Notes: generated by a model from the sequence alone, not told the origin. A DNA stretch of 32,543 nt from Micromonospora craterilacus (GCF_003236315.1 NZ_POTY01000047.1:1-32543), one strand, 5' to 3'. Counted from the stretch's first letter, positions 1 through 7,076 are shown. A program made the numbers and translations.

Positions 1-68
1 GTGGAGGGCGGGTCGGCGATCTCGGCCGCGGACAGCGCGCGGGCGGCCAGGAGGGGAGCGGACGGCAT
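1..68 (-). CDS. N-terminus of an unidentified leftward gene (partial)
   Basis: The reverse strand has an ATG at 68-66 preceded by GGGAGG at 80-75 with a 6-nt gap, and the frame stays open to the window edge. It reads MPSAPLLAARALSAAEIADP and a few more residues. There is no signal peptide in the visible part, so a cytoplasmic protein is likely. The gene diverges from the LacI-family gene at 279 and shares its upstream region, including two palindromes, so it is probably a sugar-utilisation gene under LacI-type control. The ending of the visible peptide vaguely recalls the start of some large glycoside hydrolases, but 22 residues cannot support a family. Confidence 0.5.
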   Translation of the reverse strand, partial: MPSAPLLAARALSAAEIADPPS

Positions 69-81
69 GGGAGCCCTCCCA
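68..81. promoter_or_regulatory. CebR-box-like palindrome TGGGAGCCCTCCCA
   Basis: This 14-bp palindrome differs from the known streptomycete CebR box TGGGAGCGCTCCCA at one central base. It contains both the Shine-Dalgarno and the first base of the start codon of the leftward partial gene. CebR is a LacI-family repressor that answers to cellobiose. The resemblance is seen in the sequence; binding here is inference. Confidence 0.5.
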
Positions 82-118
82 TACAGTGACTCAGATCACT
101 TCCTGCCGTTACCCTGCC

Positions 119-140
119 GGACGAAAACCTTTTCGACAAG
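119..140. promoter_or_regulatory. LacI-type operator, copy A
   Basis: The core CGAAAACCTTTTCG (122-135) is a near-palindrome. The 22-nt site matches the reverse complement of 3999-4020 at 21 of 22 positions and resembles the site at 2577. It sits between the partial leftward gene and the LacI-family gene at 279, so it could control either. A possible -10 (TAAACT) lies near 153-158. Confidence 0.6.
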
Positions 141-265
141 ATGTCGGGAACGTAAACTTGCTCCCGCGCTCGGCACCACCGTCACCTTCCCCGGCGGCAG
201 CCCACGCACTACGCTGGCCGGGGTGCGGGGGGTTGGCGAGCAGCCGCTGTTGCCCGGAGATGTCG

Positions 266-278
266 CGAAAGGCTTTCG
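266..278. promoter_or_regulatory. Palindrome CGAAAGGCTTTCG touching a start codon
   Basis: The 6-bp arms CGAAAG and CTTTCG flank one central base. The palindrome ends one base before the GTG start at 279 and contains the likely ribosome binding site. It resembles the CGAA-N-TTCG class of operators known for actinobacterial xylan/xyloside regulators such as BxlR. It may be an autoregulatory site. Confidence 0.4.
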
Positions 279-1301
279 GTGGGCCGACGACGATCGCAGT
301 CAGTGACGCTGAGCGACGTGGCGAACCGCGCCGGGGTCTCGGTGGCCACCGCGTCCAAGGCCCTGAACAGCCGCGCCGAGGTCGCCCCGGCCACCCGCGA
401 ACGGGTGCTACGTGCCGCCGCCGAGCTCTCCTTCCAGCCCAACGCGCTGGCCCGCGGTCTGATCTCCGGACGCACCCGCACGGTCGGGCTGCTCACCGAC
501 GAACTCGGTGGCCGGTTCGCCATACCCATCCTGCTCGGCGCCGAGAACGCCCTCGGCAACGGGCAGATGTCCGTGCTGCTCTGCGACGCTCGCGGCGACG
601 CGATCCGCCGTCAGCACTACATCCGTACCCTGCTGGCCCGCCAGGTCGACGGGTTCATCGTGGTCGGCGACAGCAACGACCTGAGCCCGTCGTTGACCCA
701 GGACATCCCGGTCCCGGTGGTCTACGCCTACGCCGAGTCGACCGACCCGCGCGATCTGTCGATCGTCGCCGACGACGAGGGCGGTGCCCGGCTCGCCGCC
801 GAACACCTGGTGTCGCAGGGGCGGCGCCGGATCGGGCACATCACCGGGCCGGACACCTACCGCGCGGCCCGCGACCGGGCGGCCGGGCTGCGATCCGTGC
901 TGGCCGAGGCGGGACTCACCCCGGCGGGCGACCCGCTCTACGGCGAGTGGTCGCAACGGTGGGGCCGGCATGCTGGACGCCTGCTGCTGGCCGCCCGGCC
1001 GGACGTCGACGCGATCTTCTGCGGCAACGACCAGGTCGCCGCGGGGGTCGCCGACAGCCTGCGCGACCTCGGCCGGCGGATCCCGGACGACGTGGCGATC
1101 GTCGGATACGACAACTGGGAGTTCTTCGCCGCCGACTGCCGACCCTCGCTGACCACCGTGGACCTCAACCTCGAACAGCTCGGCGCGACCGCGGTCAACC
1201 ACCTCTTCGCCGCCCTGGACGGCAACGGCGGCGCCGGGCTGATCCGGCAACCCGGCCGCCTCGTGGTACGCGAGTCCACCGGGCCGGCCCCGCACCGCTG
1301 A
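279..1301 (+). CDS. LacI-family transcriptional regulator (sugar-responsive)
   Basis: This 340-aa protein has the standard LacI/GalR layout. The N-terminal helix-turn-helix at about residues 9-30 (VTLSDVANRAGVSVATASKA) is followed by a hinge to about 62 and a periplasmic-binding-protein-like effector domain to the end. The C-terminal domain carries the usual DAIFCGNDQVAAG and VAIVGYDNWEF segments. The GTG start at 279 has GAAAGG six bases upstream and gives a normal N-terminus; longer readings in this frame lack support. It converges on a second LacI gene with only 5 bp between stops. Its upstream region holds two operator-like palindromes (119-140, 266-278), so autoregulation is likely. The ligand cannot be read from sequence; the neighbouring CBM2 gene with the same operator suggests a plant cell-wall oligosaccharide. 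Confidence 0.9.
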   Translation: MGRRRSQSVTLSDVANRAGVSVATASKALNSRAEVAPATRERVLRAAAELSFQPNALARGLISGRTRTVGLLTDELGGRFAIPILLGAENALGNGQMSVLLCDARGDAIRRQHYIRTLLARQVDGFIVVGDSNDLSPSLTQDIPVPVVYAYAESTDPRDLSIVADDEGGARLAAEHLVSQGRRRIGHITGPDTYRAARDRAAGLRSVLAEAGLTPAGDPLYGEWSQRWGRHAGRLLLAARPDVDAIFCGNDQVAAGVADSLRDLGRRIPDDVAIVGYDNWEFFAADCRPSLTTVDLNLEQLGATAVNHLFAALDGNGGAGLIRQPGRLVVRESTGPAPHR

Positions 1302-1310
1302 CCAGGTCAG
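1298..1310. other. Palindrome CTGACCAGGTCAG spanning two convergent stops
   Basis: The 6-bp arms CTGACC and GGTCAG surround a single A and include both TGA stop codons of the convergent LacI genes. The loop is too short for a normal hairpin in one transcript. It may only reflect preferred stop context, but similar palindromes recur at 7073-7107 and 29609-29629. Confidence 0.35.
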
Positions 1311-2461
1311 TCGCGGGGCGTCGGGCTGGCCGGTGTCACCTCCTCCGCGGGACCGTCGCCGCCGGGCACCGGTGCCGTGCTGGATCGGATCACGAGCTCG
1401 GGCAGTAGCAGATCGCGCCGGAGAATCGGGGTGTCCCCGACCCGGTCGAGTTGCGACAGCAGCAGCCCCAGGCTGCTCCGACCGAGTTCGGCGAAGTCCT
1501 GTCGTACCGAGGTCAGCGGGGGCAGGTAGTGGCCGCCGTCCGGCGTACCGTCGAAGCCCACCACGCTGACCTCGTCGGGAACCCGCCGGCCGGCCTCGTG
1601 CAGCGCGCGTAGCACGCCGAGGGCGAGCTGGTCGCTGGCGCAGAAGACGGCCGTGACGCTCCGATCGCGGGCCAGCGCCTTGCCCTGCTCGTATCCCGCG
1701 TCGGCACTCCAGTCACCGGGCAGCACCGGAGGTGTCGGCGCACCGGCGGCCTGGAGGGCGTCCCGCCAGCCGTAGACCCGTTCGCCCGCCTCCGGCCAGT
1801 CGCTCGGACCGGCCACGTGATGCACGGTGGCGTGCCCCAGGTCGAGCAGGTGCCGGGTGGCCAGCCGCGCGCCGCCGGCATTGTCGATCTGCGCGCTCGG
1901 GATCGCGTCGCTGCAGCCCCCACCCACGGTCACGCAGGCCAGTCCGGCCGTCGCCTGGGCCAGCGCACTGGCCATGGACGTCTTGGGCGCGATGGCGATG
2001 AGCCCTTCGACCGACTGGCGACGCAGCCATTCGACCGCGTCGAGTACCGACCGGCGGTCCAGGTGCCGCACGCTGGCGACGCTGACGAAGTAGCCCGCGG
2101 CGCGGGCGGCGCCCTCGATCGCGTACAACATGGAGGTCGGCCCGTACAGCGGGCTCTCGTAGCCGACGATCCCGAGCGTGCCGGACCGCCGGGTGACCAG
2201 CGCGCGGGCCGCCGGATTCCGCTGGTAGTCGAGCGCCCGCATGGCGGCCAGCACCCGCTGCCGGGTGTCGGTGGCGACATAGGGGTGTCCGTTGATCACC
2301 CGGGAGACCGTCTGGGCGGACACCCCCGCCAGTTCGGCGACGTCCCGCATGATCGAACGGCCGGGTCGTCTGGCCAACACCTCGGCGCGGCCGCCGCGCG
2401 ACGCGGCGGACCGGGCCGGCCGTGCTCCGCCTGCCGGTACGCGGCCGTTCTTCTCGATCAC
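1307..2461 (-). CDS. LacI-family transcriptional regulator with N-terminal tail
   Basis: This 384-aa LacI/GalR regulator starts at GTG 2461, chosen because AGGAGGG (2474-2468) lies six bases upstream; the frame stays open further upstream only as non-coding read-through. A basic tail of about 35 residues precedes the helix-turn-helix (MRDVAELAGVSAQTVSRVIN, about 38-57). The effector-binding domain follows from about 95, including AVFCASDQLALG and VSVVGFDGTP. The C-terminus has a short acidic/proline-rich tail. The upstream region contains an operator-like site (2577-2594) matching those at 119 and 3999, plus an RNA hairpin over the Shine-Dalgarno. It is tail-to-tail with the first LacI gene. 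The inducer is unknown; the shared operators suggest the two regulators act on overlapping targets. Confidence 0.9.
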   Translation of the reverse strand: MIEKNGRVPAGGARPARSAASRGGRAEVLARRPGRSIMRDVAELAGVSAQTVSRVINGHPYVATDTRQRVLAAMRALDYQRNPAARALVTRRSGTLGIVGYESPLYGPTSMLYAIEGAARAAGYFVSVASVRHLDRRSVLDAVEWLRRQSVEGLIAIAPKTSMASALAQATAGLACVTVGGGCSDAIPSAQIDNAGGARLATRHLLDLGHATVHHVAGPSDWPEAGERVYGWRDALQAAGAPTPPVLPGDWSADAGYEQGKALARDRSVTAVFCASDQLALGVLRALHEAGRRVPDEVSVVGFDGTPDGGHYLPPLTSVRQDFAELGRSSLGLLLSQLDRVGDTPILRRDLLLPELVIRSSTAPVPGGDGPAEEVTPASPTPRD

Positions 2462-2467
2462 AACCTG

Positions 2468-2486
2468 CCCTCCTCGTTCAGGAGGG
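2468..2486 (-). promoter_or_regulatory. Shine-Dalgarno-sequestering hairpin
   Basis: In the leftward mRNA, CCCTCCT (2486-2480) and AGGAGGG (2474-2468) form a perfect 7-bp stem with a 5-nt loop. The second arm is the ribosome binding site of the LacI gene starting at 2461. This would hide the site unless the hairpin is opened. Confidence 0.55.
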
Positions 2487-2520
2487 CCCCTCGGCGTCTG
2501 CGGACCGCCGCCGAGGGGCC
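2485..2520 (-). terminator. Strong 12-bp stem-loop (leader element or terminator)
   Basis: GGCCCCTCGGCG (2485-2496) pairs perfectly with CGCCGAGGGGCC (2509-2520) across a 12-nt loop. On the leftward strand it is about 125 bp past the stop of the CBM2 gene, so it could terminate that transcript. It also lies in the leader of the LacI gene and overlaps the SD hairpin by two bases. No T-run follows, as is usual in actinomycetes. Confidence 0.5.
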
Positions 2521-2576
2521 GGTGGTACTCCGTCGGGCCTCGATCAACCCGAGTGGCCTGATCTCCGACAATGGAC

Positions 2577-2594
2577 GCCGAAAACGCTTTCGGC
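2577..2594. promoter_or_regulatory. LacI-type operator, copy C
   Basis: The 18-nt site has perfect 7-bp arms GCCGAAA and TTTCGGC around ACGC. With its right flank it reads CGAAAACGCTTTCGGCAA, close to operator copies A and B. It is upstream of the LacI gene starting at 2461 and just past the CBM2 gene stop, so autoregulation or cross-regulation of the LacI gene is likely. Confidence 0.6.
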
Positions 2595-2643
2595 AATGCC
2601 TCGGCGAAAATCAGGCCGACCGGGCCCGGGTGGCAGTGCGGGA

Positions 2644-3846
2644 TCAGTAGCCGTAGCGGCTCTTGAGATGGCGCCACCAGTCGCGGAACATCCAGGCGTC
2701 GAACTCGGTGATCGAGCTGGCGCTGCCGGCGCGCATCAGGAAGCCGCCGACGCCGCTCGGTGTCCAGTCGTAGAAGTCGTCGAGGCCGAAGGTATGGCCG
2801 ATCTCGTGGAGCAGGATGTGCATGTTGTCGGCGTTGAGGTTGGCCATGAAGTACTCGCGGCCCATCCGCTGGCCCCAGTCGCCACCGGCTCCGCCGCCGA
2901 ACCCGTCGGTCAGCCACAGTGACTGGTCGTAGTGGCGGGCGGCGCCGCCGGGGCAGTTGGGGTACTGGCCGTTCTGGTTGAAGAACCGGCCGCAGGGCTC
3001 GGAGCACTGCGGGGCGTTCTCCCGGATGTTGTTGACGTAGATGTCGACGGAAGTGTCACTCCACTGAAGTTGGTTACGGTCCCGGACCGCCCAGCCGACC
3101 ACCCGCACCGGCACGTCCCGGTACGGCCAGGCGTTGTGCCCGACCATCACGTCCATCCACTTCTTGTACTGCCGAGCCAGGGCGGCGTGGATCTGGTCGC
3201 GCTGGGTGGCGGTGACCGTGGCGCTGGAGTCCCAGCGAACGCAGAAGTTCAGGTAACCGCGGTTGGCCATCACCTGATCCCAACCGTAGTTGCGGAACCC
3301 GTACAGGCTGCCGTTGTTGTAGGTCTGCTCCACGTGCTGCCACACCTGGTTGAGCGGGGTCACCAGGTTGGCCGGCGGGTTCCAGCCGCTGGTCGGCGCG
3401 GGCGTGGTGGGCGCCGGGGTGGTCGGTGCGCCGGTGCACGTCACGCCGTTGAGGGCGAACGAGGTGGGCGCCGGATTGCTCCCGGTCCAGGAGCCGTTGA
3501 AGCCGAACGAGGTGCCGACGCCGGTGCCCAGCGCCCCGTTGTAGCTGACGTTGGTGGCGGTGACCCGATTGCCGTTCTGGGTCACGGTGGCGTTCCACGC
3601 CTGGGTGACGGTCTGCCCGGCCGAGTAGGTCCAGGTCAGCGCCCAGCCGTTGAGGGGGTCGCCGAGGTTGGTGACGGTGACGTCGGCACCGAAGCCGCCG
3701 GACCACTGGTTGGTGATCCGGTAGTCGACCCGGCAGCCCGGGGCGGCAGCCTGGGCACCGGTGACCGCGAGCGCCGCGCCGCCGGTGGTGGCCAGGGCGG
3801 CCAGCACCGCCACCACCACCCGCGCACCTGTTCTGGACAATGTCAT
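2644..3846 (-). CDS. Secreted CBM2-metzincin-like metallopeptidase
   Basis: This is a 400-aa exported protein. A signal peptide (about 1-34, RTGARVVVAVLAALAT core, cut near AQA-AAP) precedes a family 2 carbohydrate-binding module at 38-137, with bracketing cysteines 38 and 137 and surface tryptophans 48, 68 and 120. A Thr/Pro linker runs to about 157. The C-terminal domain has HEIGHTFGLDD at 347-357, a HExxHxxGxxD zinc motif in which Asp takes the place of the third His as in snapalysin-type metzincins, and a Met-turn-like LMRAG at 370-374. The expected activity is a zinc protease tethered to cellulose outside the cell. ATG 3846 was chosen for its GGAGG eight bases upstream. An operator shared with both LacI genes lies at 3999-4020. 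The substrate is unknown; a structural, non-catalytic role is less likely. Confidence 0.85.
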   Translation of the reverse strand: MTLSRTGARVVVAVLAALATTGGAALAVTGAQAAAPGCRVDYRITNQWSGGFGADVTVTNLGDPLNGWALTWTYSAGQTVTQAWNATVTQNGNRVTATNVSYNGALGTGVGTSFGFNGSWTGSNPAPTSFALNGVTCTGAPTTPAPTTPAPTSGWNPPANLVTPLNQVWQHVEQTYNNGSLYGFRNYGWDQVMANRGYLNFCVRWDSSATVTATQRDQIHAALARQYKKWMDVMVGHNAWPYRDVPVRVVGWAVRDRNQLQWSDTSVDIYVNNIRENAPQCSEPCGRFFNQNGQYPNCPGGAARHYDQSLWLTDGFGGGAGGDWGQRMGREYFMANLNADNMHILLHEIGHTFGLDDFYDWTPSGVGGFLMRAGSASSITEFDAWMFRDWWRHLKSRYGY

Positions 3847-4152
3847 GGGATGGTCCTCCGCGTCGGGCCTGGTGGTCGCCGGCATCGACCGCCAGGACGC
3901 CAATAGATTGTTGTCAATCGAAACTAAAAGGCGGCGGACGGCGGCGACAACTCGGTGCCCCCGGTGTTCGCACCACACGGTGTTAATCGTCCGGGCACCT
4001 TGCCGAAAAGGTTTTCGTCCACCAGGCTGGCGCACCACCCGTCGATCCCCGTCCGGGCCGCCGGCGGGTCGGGATTCCGCCGATCACCTGCGTGAGCCGG
4101 ACCGGAACGGGTATGCCGTCCGGCGCTCCTGATGGTGATTGCGAGGGCTGAC
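3847..4152. other. 306-bp divergent intergenic region
   Basis: This region lies between the leftward CBM2 gene and the rightward deacetylase gene. It contains one recognisable element, the LacI-type operator at 3999-4020. The stretch 3900-3935 is unusually AT-rich for the window and may hold promoter or leader sequence for the CBM2 gene. No further gene or RNA was recognised. Confidence 0.6.
3999..4020. promoter_or_regulatory. LacI-type operator, copy B
   Basis: Its reverse complement has the core CGAAAACCTTTTCG followed by GCAAG and matches copy A (119-140) at 21 of 22 bases. The distance to the CBM2-peptidase start is about 150 bp. A TTAACA element about 10 bp beyond it on the leftward strand (3987-3982) could be a -10, placing the operator over the promoter. 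Confidence 0.65.
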
Positions 4153-4887
4153 ATGCGGGGAACAGTGGTGGGGACGGCCGCCGTTGCCGCGTTGGGGCTC
4201 GCGGCGCAGGCCTTGCCGGCGGCGACCGCCAGGGCGTCGATACGCCGTCGCCTCTGGCCCGACCTGTCCGGTCTGGGGTCACCCACCCGCATCGCGCTGA
4301 CCTTCGACGACGGTCCCGACCGGCGTTCCACGCCGCTGTTCCTGCGGCTGCTGGAGCGGGCGCAGATACGGGCGACGTTCTTCCTGCTCGGCTGCATGCT
4401 CGACCGTGACCCGGGGCTCGGCCGGGAGCTGACCGCGGCAGGGCACGAGGTCGCGGTCCACGGCTGGACGCACCGGAACCTGCTCTGGCGATCTCCCGCC
4501 GGCACCTACAACGACATCGCGCGGGCACGGGACCGGATCGCCGCCGTGACCGGACACCCGCCGGTCTGGTACCGGCCGCCGTACGGGGTGCTGACGACGC
4601 CCGCGGTGCTGGCCTGCCGGCGGTTGGGCCTGACGCCCCGACTGTGGACGGCATGGGGGCGGGACTGGGAGGCCAGCCGGCCGCCGGAATCGATCTGGCG
4701 AACGATGGTCAAGGATCTCGCCGGCGGGGGGACCGTGCTGCTGCACGACTCCGACTGCGTCGCCACGCCCGGAGCCTGGCGGGGGACCCTGGCCACCCTG
4801 CCGTATCTCATCGAATGGGCCCGTGACCGGGACCTGACCATCGGCACCCTCGGCGCGCACCACCAGGTCTCCGACGCCGGCCCATAG
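4153..4887 (+). CDS. NodB-type polysaccharide deacetylase
   Basis: This 244-aa protein belongs to carbohydrate esterase family 4 (NodB homology). A hydrophobic N-terminal segment (about 5-27) suggests a signal anchor or signal peptide. The catalytic motifs follow in order: TFDDGPD (about 50-56) with the base/metal aspartates, HGWTH (103-107) as the His-x-x-x-His metal pair, RPPYG (141-145) and LLHDSD near 195. Such enzymes remove N-acetyl groups from GlcNAc-containing polymers or glycolipids. An in-frame ATG at 4132 has no Shine-Dalgarno, while ATG 4153 has GAGGG five bases upstream. The downstream glycosyltransferase is 79 bp away on the same strand. The acetylated substrate is not identifiable. 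Confidence 0.88.
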   Translation: MRGTVVGTAAVAALGLAAQALPAATARASIRRRLWPDLSGLGSPTRIALTFDDGPDRRSTPLFLRLLERAQIRATFFLLGCMLDRDPGLGRELTAAGHEVAVHGWTHRNLLWRSPAGTYNDIARARDRIAAVTGHPPVWYRPPYGVLTTPAVLACRRLGLTPRLWTAWGRDWEASRPPESIWRTMVKDLAGGGTVLLHDSDCVATPGAWRGTLATLPYLIEWARDRDLTIGTLGAHHQVSDAGP

Positions 4888-4966
4888 CGACCGCGCCTCA
4901 TGTCCGCGGCGCGGACGGCACCGCCGGTGCTGGCATGGCGGTGGCGAGGACGGGTAACCGCGATCG

Positions 4967-6202
4967 GTGAGCCAGTGGCAAGAGCGGACACCCTGGGCCG
5001 GTGCCGTCATGTCTGACGGGACCAGGATCCGATTGCCCATGGCCGGAGCTGCGCCCGCCGGAGACCATCAGGTGTCCGGCGACGCGTCCAACCGACCGGT
5101 CCGGGACCAGATCGTGGTCGTCTCCGCGGACATCGGCGCCGGACACGACGCCGCCGCCGCCGAGCTGGCGGACCGGCTGGCCGCCGACGGGATCACGGTG
5201 GAACACCTCAACTTCTTCGCGGCGCTTCCCCGGCCCATGCACGCCGTCGTCCGGGAAGGCTACCGGGCCATGCTCCGCTGGCTGCCCTGGAGCTACGACG
5301 CCCTGTTCACGATCACCGACCGCTCACCCCTGGCGGTCACCGCGATCCGCGCTGCGCTGCGGCTGGCCTCCCGGCGGATGCTGTTGCGGCTGCCACCCGG
5401 CACCAGTCTCGTCGTCACGACCTTTCCGTTCGCCAACCAGCTGCTCGGACCGCTGCGCCGCCGGGGACGGCTCAGCACTCCGGTCATCGCCTATGTGACC
5501 GATTTCGTGGTCCACCCGACGTGGGTGTCGCCCGGCGTCGACACCTACTGCGTGATACACGACGCGGCGCAGCAGCAGGCCACCGCGCACGGTGCCCGTG
5601 ACGTACGGGTGGTGAGCCCGCTGGTGTCCACTCGGTTCACGCCGCTGCCCCCCGACCGCAAGCGCGAGGCACGCGCCCGCTTCGGGCTGCCCGATGACGA
5701 CCGGCTGGCGCTGATCGTCGCCGGCTCCTGGGGGGTCGGCGACGTGGCCCGCACCGCCGCGGAGGTGCTCGCCACCGGCTGCGTGAAACCGGTCGTGGTG
5801 TGCGGACGCAACGAGACGCTGCGCGAGCGACTACAGGGCTTTCCCGGGTACGTGATGGGCTGGGTCGACGACATGCCAGCCCTGATGCGGGCGGTCGACG
5901 TGGTGGTGGAGAACGCCGGCGGCCTGACCTGCCAGCAGTCGTTGGCGTCGGGACTGCCGACCGTCACCTACCGGCCGATACCCGGCCACGGCAGGGCCAA
6001 CGCCGAGGTGCTGGCCCACGCCGGACTGACCACCTACGTCACCACCACCCGACACCTGCGGCCGGTGCTCACCGCGCTGACCGCCCCCGAGACCACGGCG
6101 CACACCGCCATCGTCACGGCGACCGACATGGCGACGGTGGTGTCGGAAGCCGTCCGGCGGGCGGCCGGCCGACCTTCCGGCCATCGCCGATACCGCCCGT
6201 GA
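4967..6202 (+). CDS. MGDG-synthase-like glycosyltransferase
   Basis: This 411-aa protein resembles the GT28 family of diacylglycerol glycosyltransferases and MurG-type enzymes. The N-terminal domain has the acceptor-side segment VVSADIGAGHDAAAAELADRL (about residues 45-65), as in MGDG synthases. The C-terminal donor-binding domain has ENAGGLTCQQSLASGLPTV followed by PIPGHGRANAEVL. It probably transfers a sugar from a nucleotide donor to a lipid or polyprenyl acceptor at the membrane. GTG 4967 lacks a good Shine-Dalgarno and may be leaderless (TAACCG six bases upstream); ATG 5009 is the alternative. It sits between a deacetylase and a DMT-type membrane protein, suggesting a glycolipid or surface polymer pathway. 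Confidence 0.8.
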   Translation: MSQWQERTPWAGAVMSDGTRIRLPMAGAAPAGDHQVSGDASNRPVRDQIVVVSADIGAGHDAAAAELADRLAADGITVEHLNFFAALPRPMHAVVREGYRAMLRWLPWSYDALFTITDRSPLAVTAIRAALRLASRRMLLRLPPGTSLVVTTFPFANQLLGPLRRRGRLSTPVIAYVTDFVVHPTWVSPGVDTYCVIHDAAQQQATAHGARDVRVVSPLVSTRFTPLPPDRKREARARFGLPDDDRLALIVAGSWGVGDVARTAAEVLATGCVKPVVVCGRNETLRERLQGFPGYVMGWVDDMPALMRAVDVVVENAGGLTCQQSLASGLPTVTYRPIPGHGRANAEVLAHAGLTTYVTTTRHLRPVLTALTAPETTAHTAIVTATDMATVVSEAVRRAAGRPSGHRRYRP

Positions 6203-6246
6203 AGAAGCCGCCGCTGGTGCCCGACGCACCGGCGCAGCTGTCATGA
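6199..6246 (+). CDS. 15-codon bridging ORF (putative)
   Basis: GTG at 6199 overlaps the glycosyltransferase stop (GTGA), and its own stop TGA at 6244-6246 overlaps the ATG of the next gene (ATGA). It would encode MKKPPLVPDAPAQLS. The double 4-nt overlap would let ribosomes pass from the transferase to the membrane protein, whose start has no Shine-Dalgarno. Translation is not proven; it may be chance. Confidence 0.3.
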   Translation: MKKPPLVPDAPAQLS

Positions 6247-7076
6247 TCCTCGTCGCGCTCGCCGCGGCGCTCTGCTTCGCGCTCTCCTCGGCACTGCATC
6301 AGAAGGCCGCGAAGCAACAGCCCCAGCGGGCCGCGCTGGACCCGCGCCTGCTCCTTCGACTGGCCCGCAGCCGGTTGTGGTTGTCGGGCTGGATCCCCGA
6401 TTCGGCCGGCGTTGCCCTCCAGGTCGTCGCGCTCCGGCTCGGACCGCTCGCGGTCGTCCAGCCCGTCATGGCCAGCGGGCTGTTCATGGCGGTGCTGATC
6501 GAGGCCGCCCTGATCCGGCGCCGGGTCGCCGGACGGGATCTGATCGCGGTCGCCGTGGGCGTGGTCGGCCTGACCGCGTTTCTCGTCCTGGCCGATGTCC
6601 GGGCCGGCGTACGCAGTCCTGCGCCCACGGCGTGGACGGGGGCCGCGGTCTGCGCGGCGCTGATCGTGGCGGCCTGCGTCCTGATCGCCCACCGGCTCGT
6701 CGACACCGCGCGCGGCGCGGTACTCGGGGTGGCCAGCGGGGTCGCCTACAGCCTCGCCGCGGCACTGGCCAAGGACGCCACCGACCGGTTTCACGGCAAC
6801 CTACTGGAGACCGTGGTCAGCTGGCTGTTCCTGGCCCTGTTGGCGGCCGCGGCCGTCGGGCTGCTGCTGAACCAGTCCGCGTTCCAGCACGGCCGGCTGG
6901 CCGCACCGCTGACCGCGTTGACCCTCACCGACCCGATCGCCAGCATCGTCATCGGCATCACCGTCTTCCAGGAGACCCTGACGGTCACCCCCGGCCGCAT
7001 CGTCGGACTCGTCCTGGCCAGCGCCACCGTCGCCGCCGGGGTCTGGCTCGCCGGCACTGCCTCCGAGCGAAACTGA
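6243..7076 (+). CDS. DMT/EamA-type membrane protein
   Basis: This 277-aa protein has eight to nine hydrophobic segments in two halves, as in drug/metabolite transporter superfamily members related to the NIPA/EamA group. The first begins at residue 2 (ILVALAAALCFALSSALHQKAA), and the second half has the repeat-like LGVASGVAYSLAAALAKDA and DPIASIVIGITVFQETL. The last is the conserved position where DMT proteins carry a Glu near the end of a helix. It is the third gene of the deacetylase-glycosyltransferase operon and could flip or export the product or its precursor. It could also be a small-molecule or Mg2+ transporter. It converges on the rhamnose regulator with 27 bp between stops. Confidence 0.82.
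   Translation: MILVALAAALCFALSSALHQKAAKQQPQRAALDPRLLLRLARSRLWLSGWIPDSAGVALQVVALRLGPLAVVQPVMASGLFMAVLIEAALIRRRVAGRDLIAVAVGVVGLTAFLVLADVRAGVRSPAPTAWTGAAVCAALIVAACVLIAHRLVDTARGAVLGVASGVAYSLAAALAKDATDRFHGNLLETVVSWLFLALLAAAAVGLLLNQSAFQHGRLAAPLTALTLTDPIASIVIGITVFQETLTVTPGRIVGLVLASATVAAGVWLAGTASERN

Noticed and set aside
86..1408. Long 440-codon plus-strand frame covering the first LacI gene
   Set aside because: Arg/Pro/Gly-rich translation typical of an off-frame shadow in GC-rich DNA; the LacI protein in another frame is clearly the real gene.
2462..3007. Upstream extension of the second LacI frame by about 180 codons
   Set aside because: It would run through the opposite-strand CBM2-peptidase gene and the intergenic hairpins; a strong SD supports GTG 2461.
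3350..3544. Val/Gly/Pro-rich repeats opposite the CBM2 linker
   Set aside because: These are the antisense reading of the Pro/Thr linker repeat, not a separate gene or tandem-repeat element.
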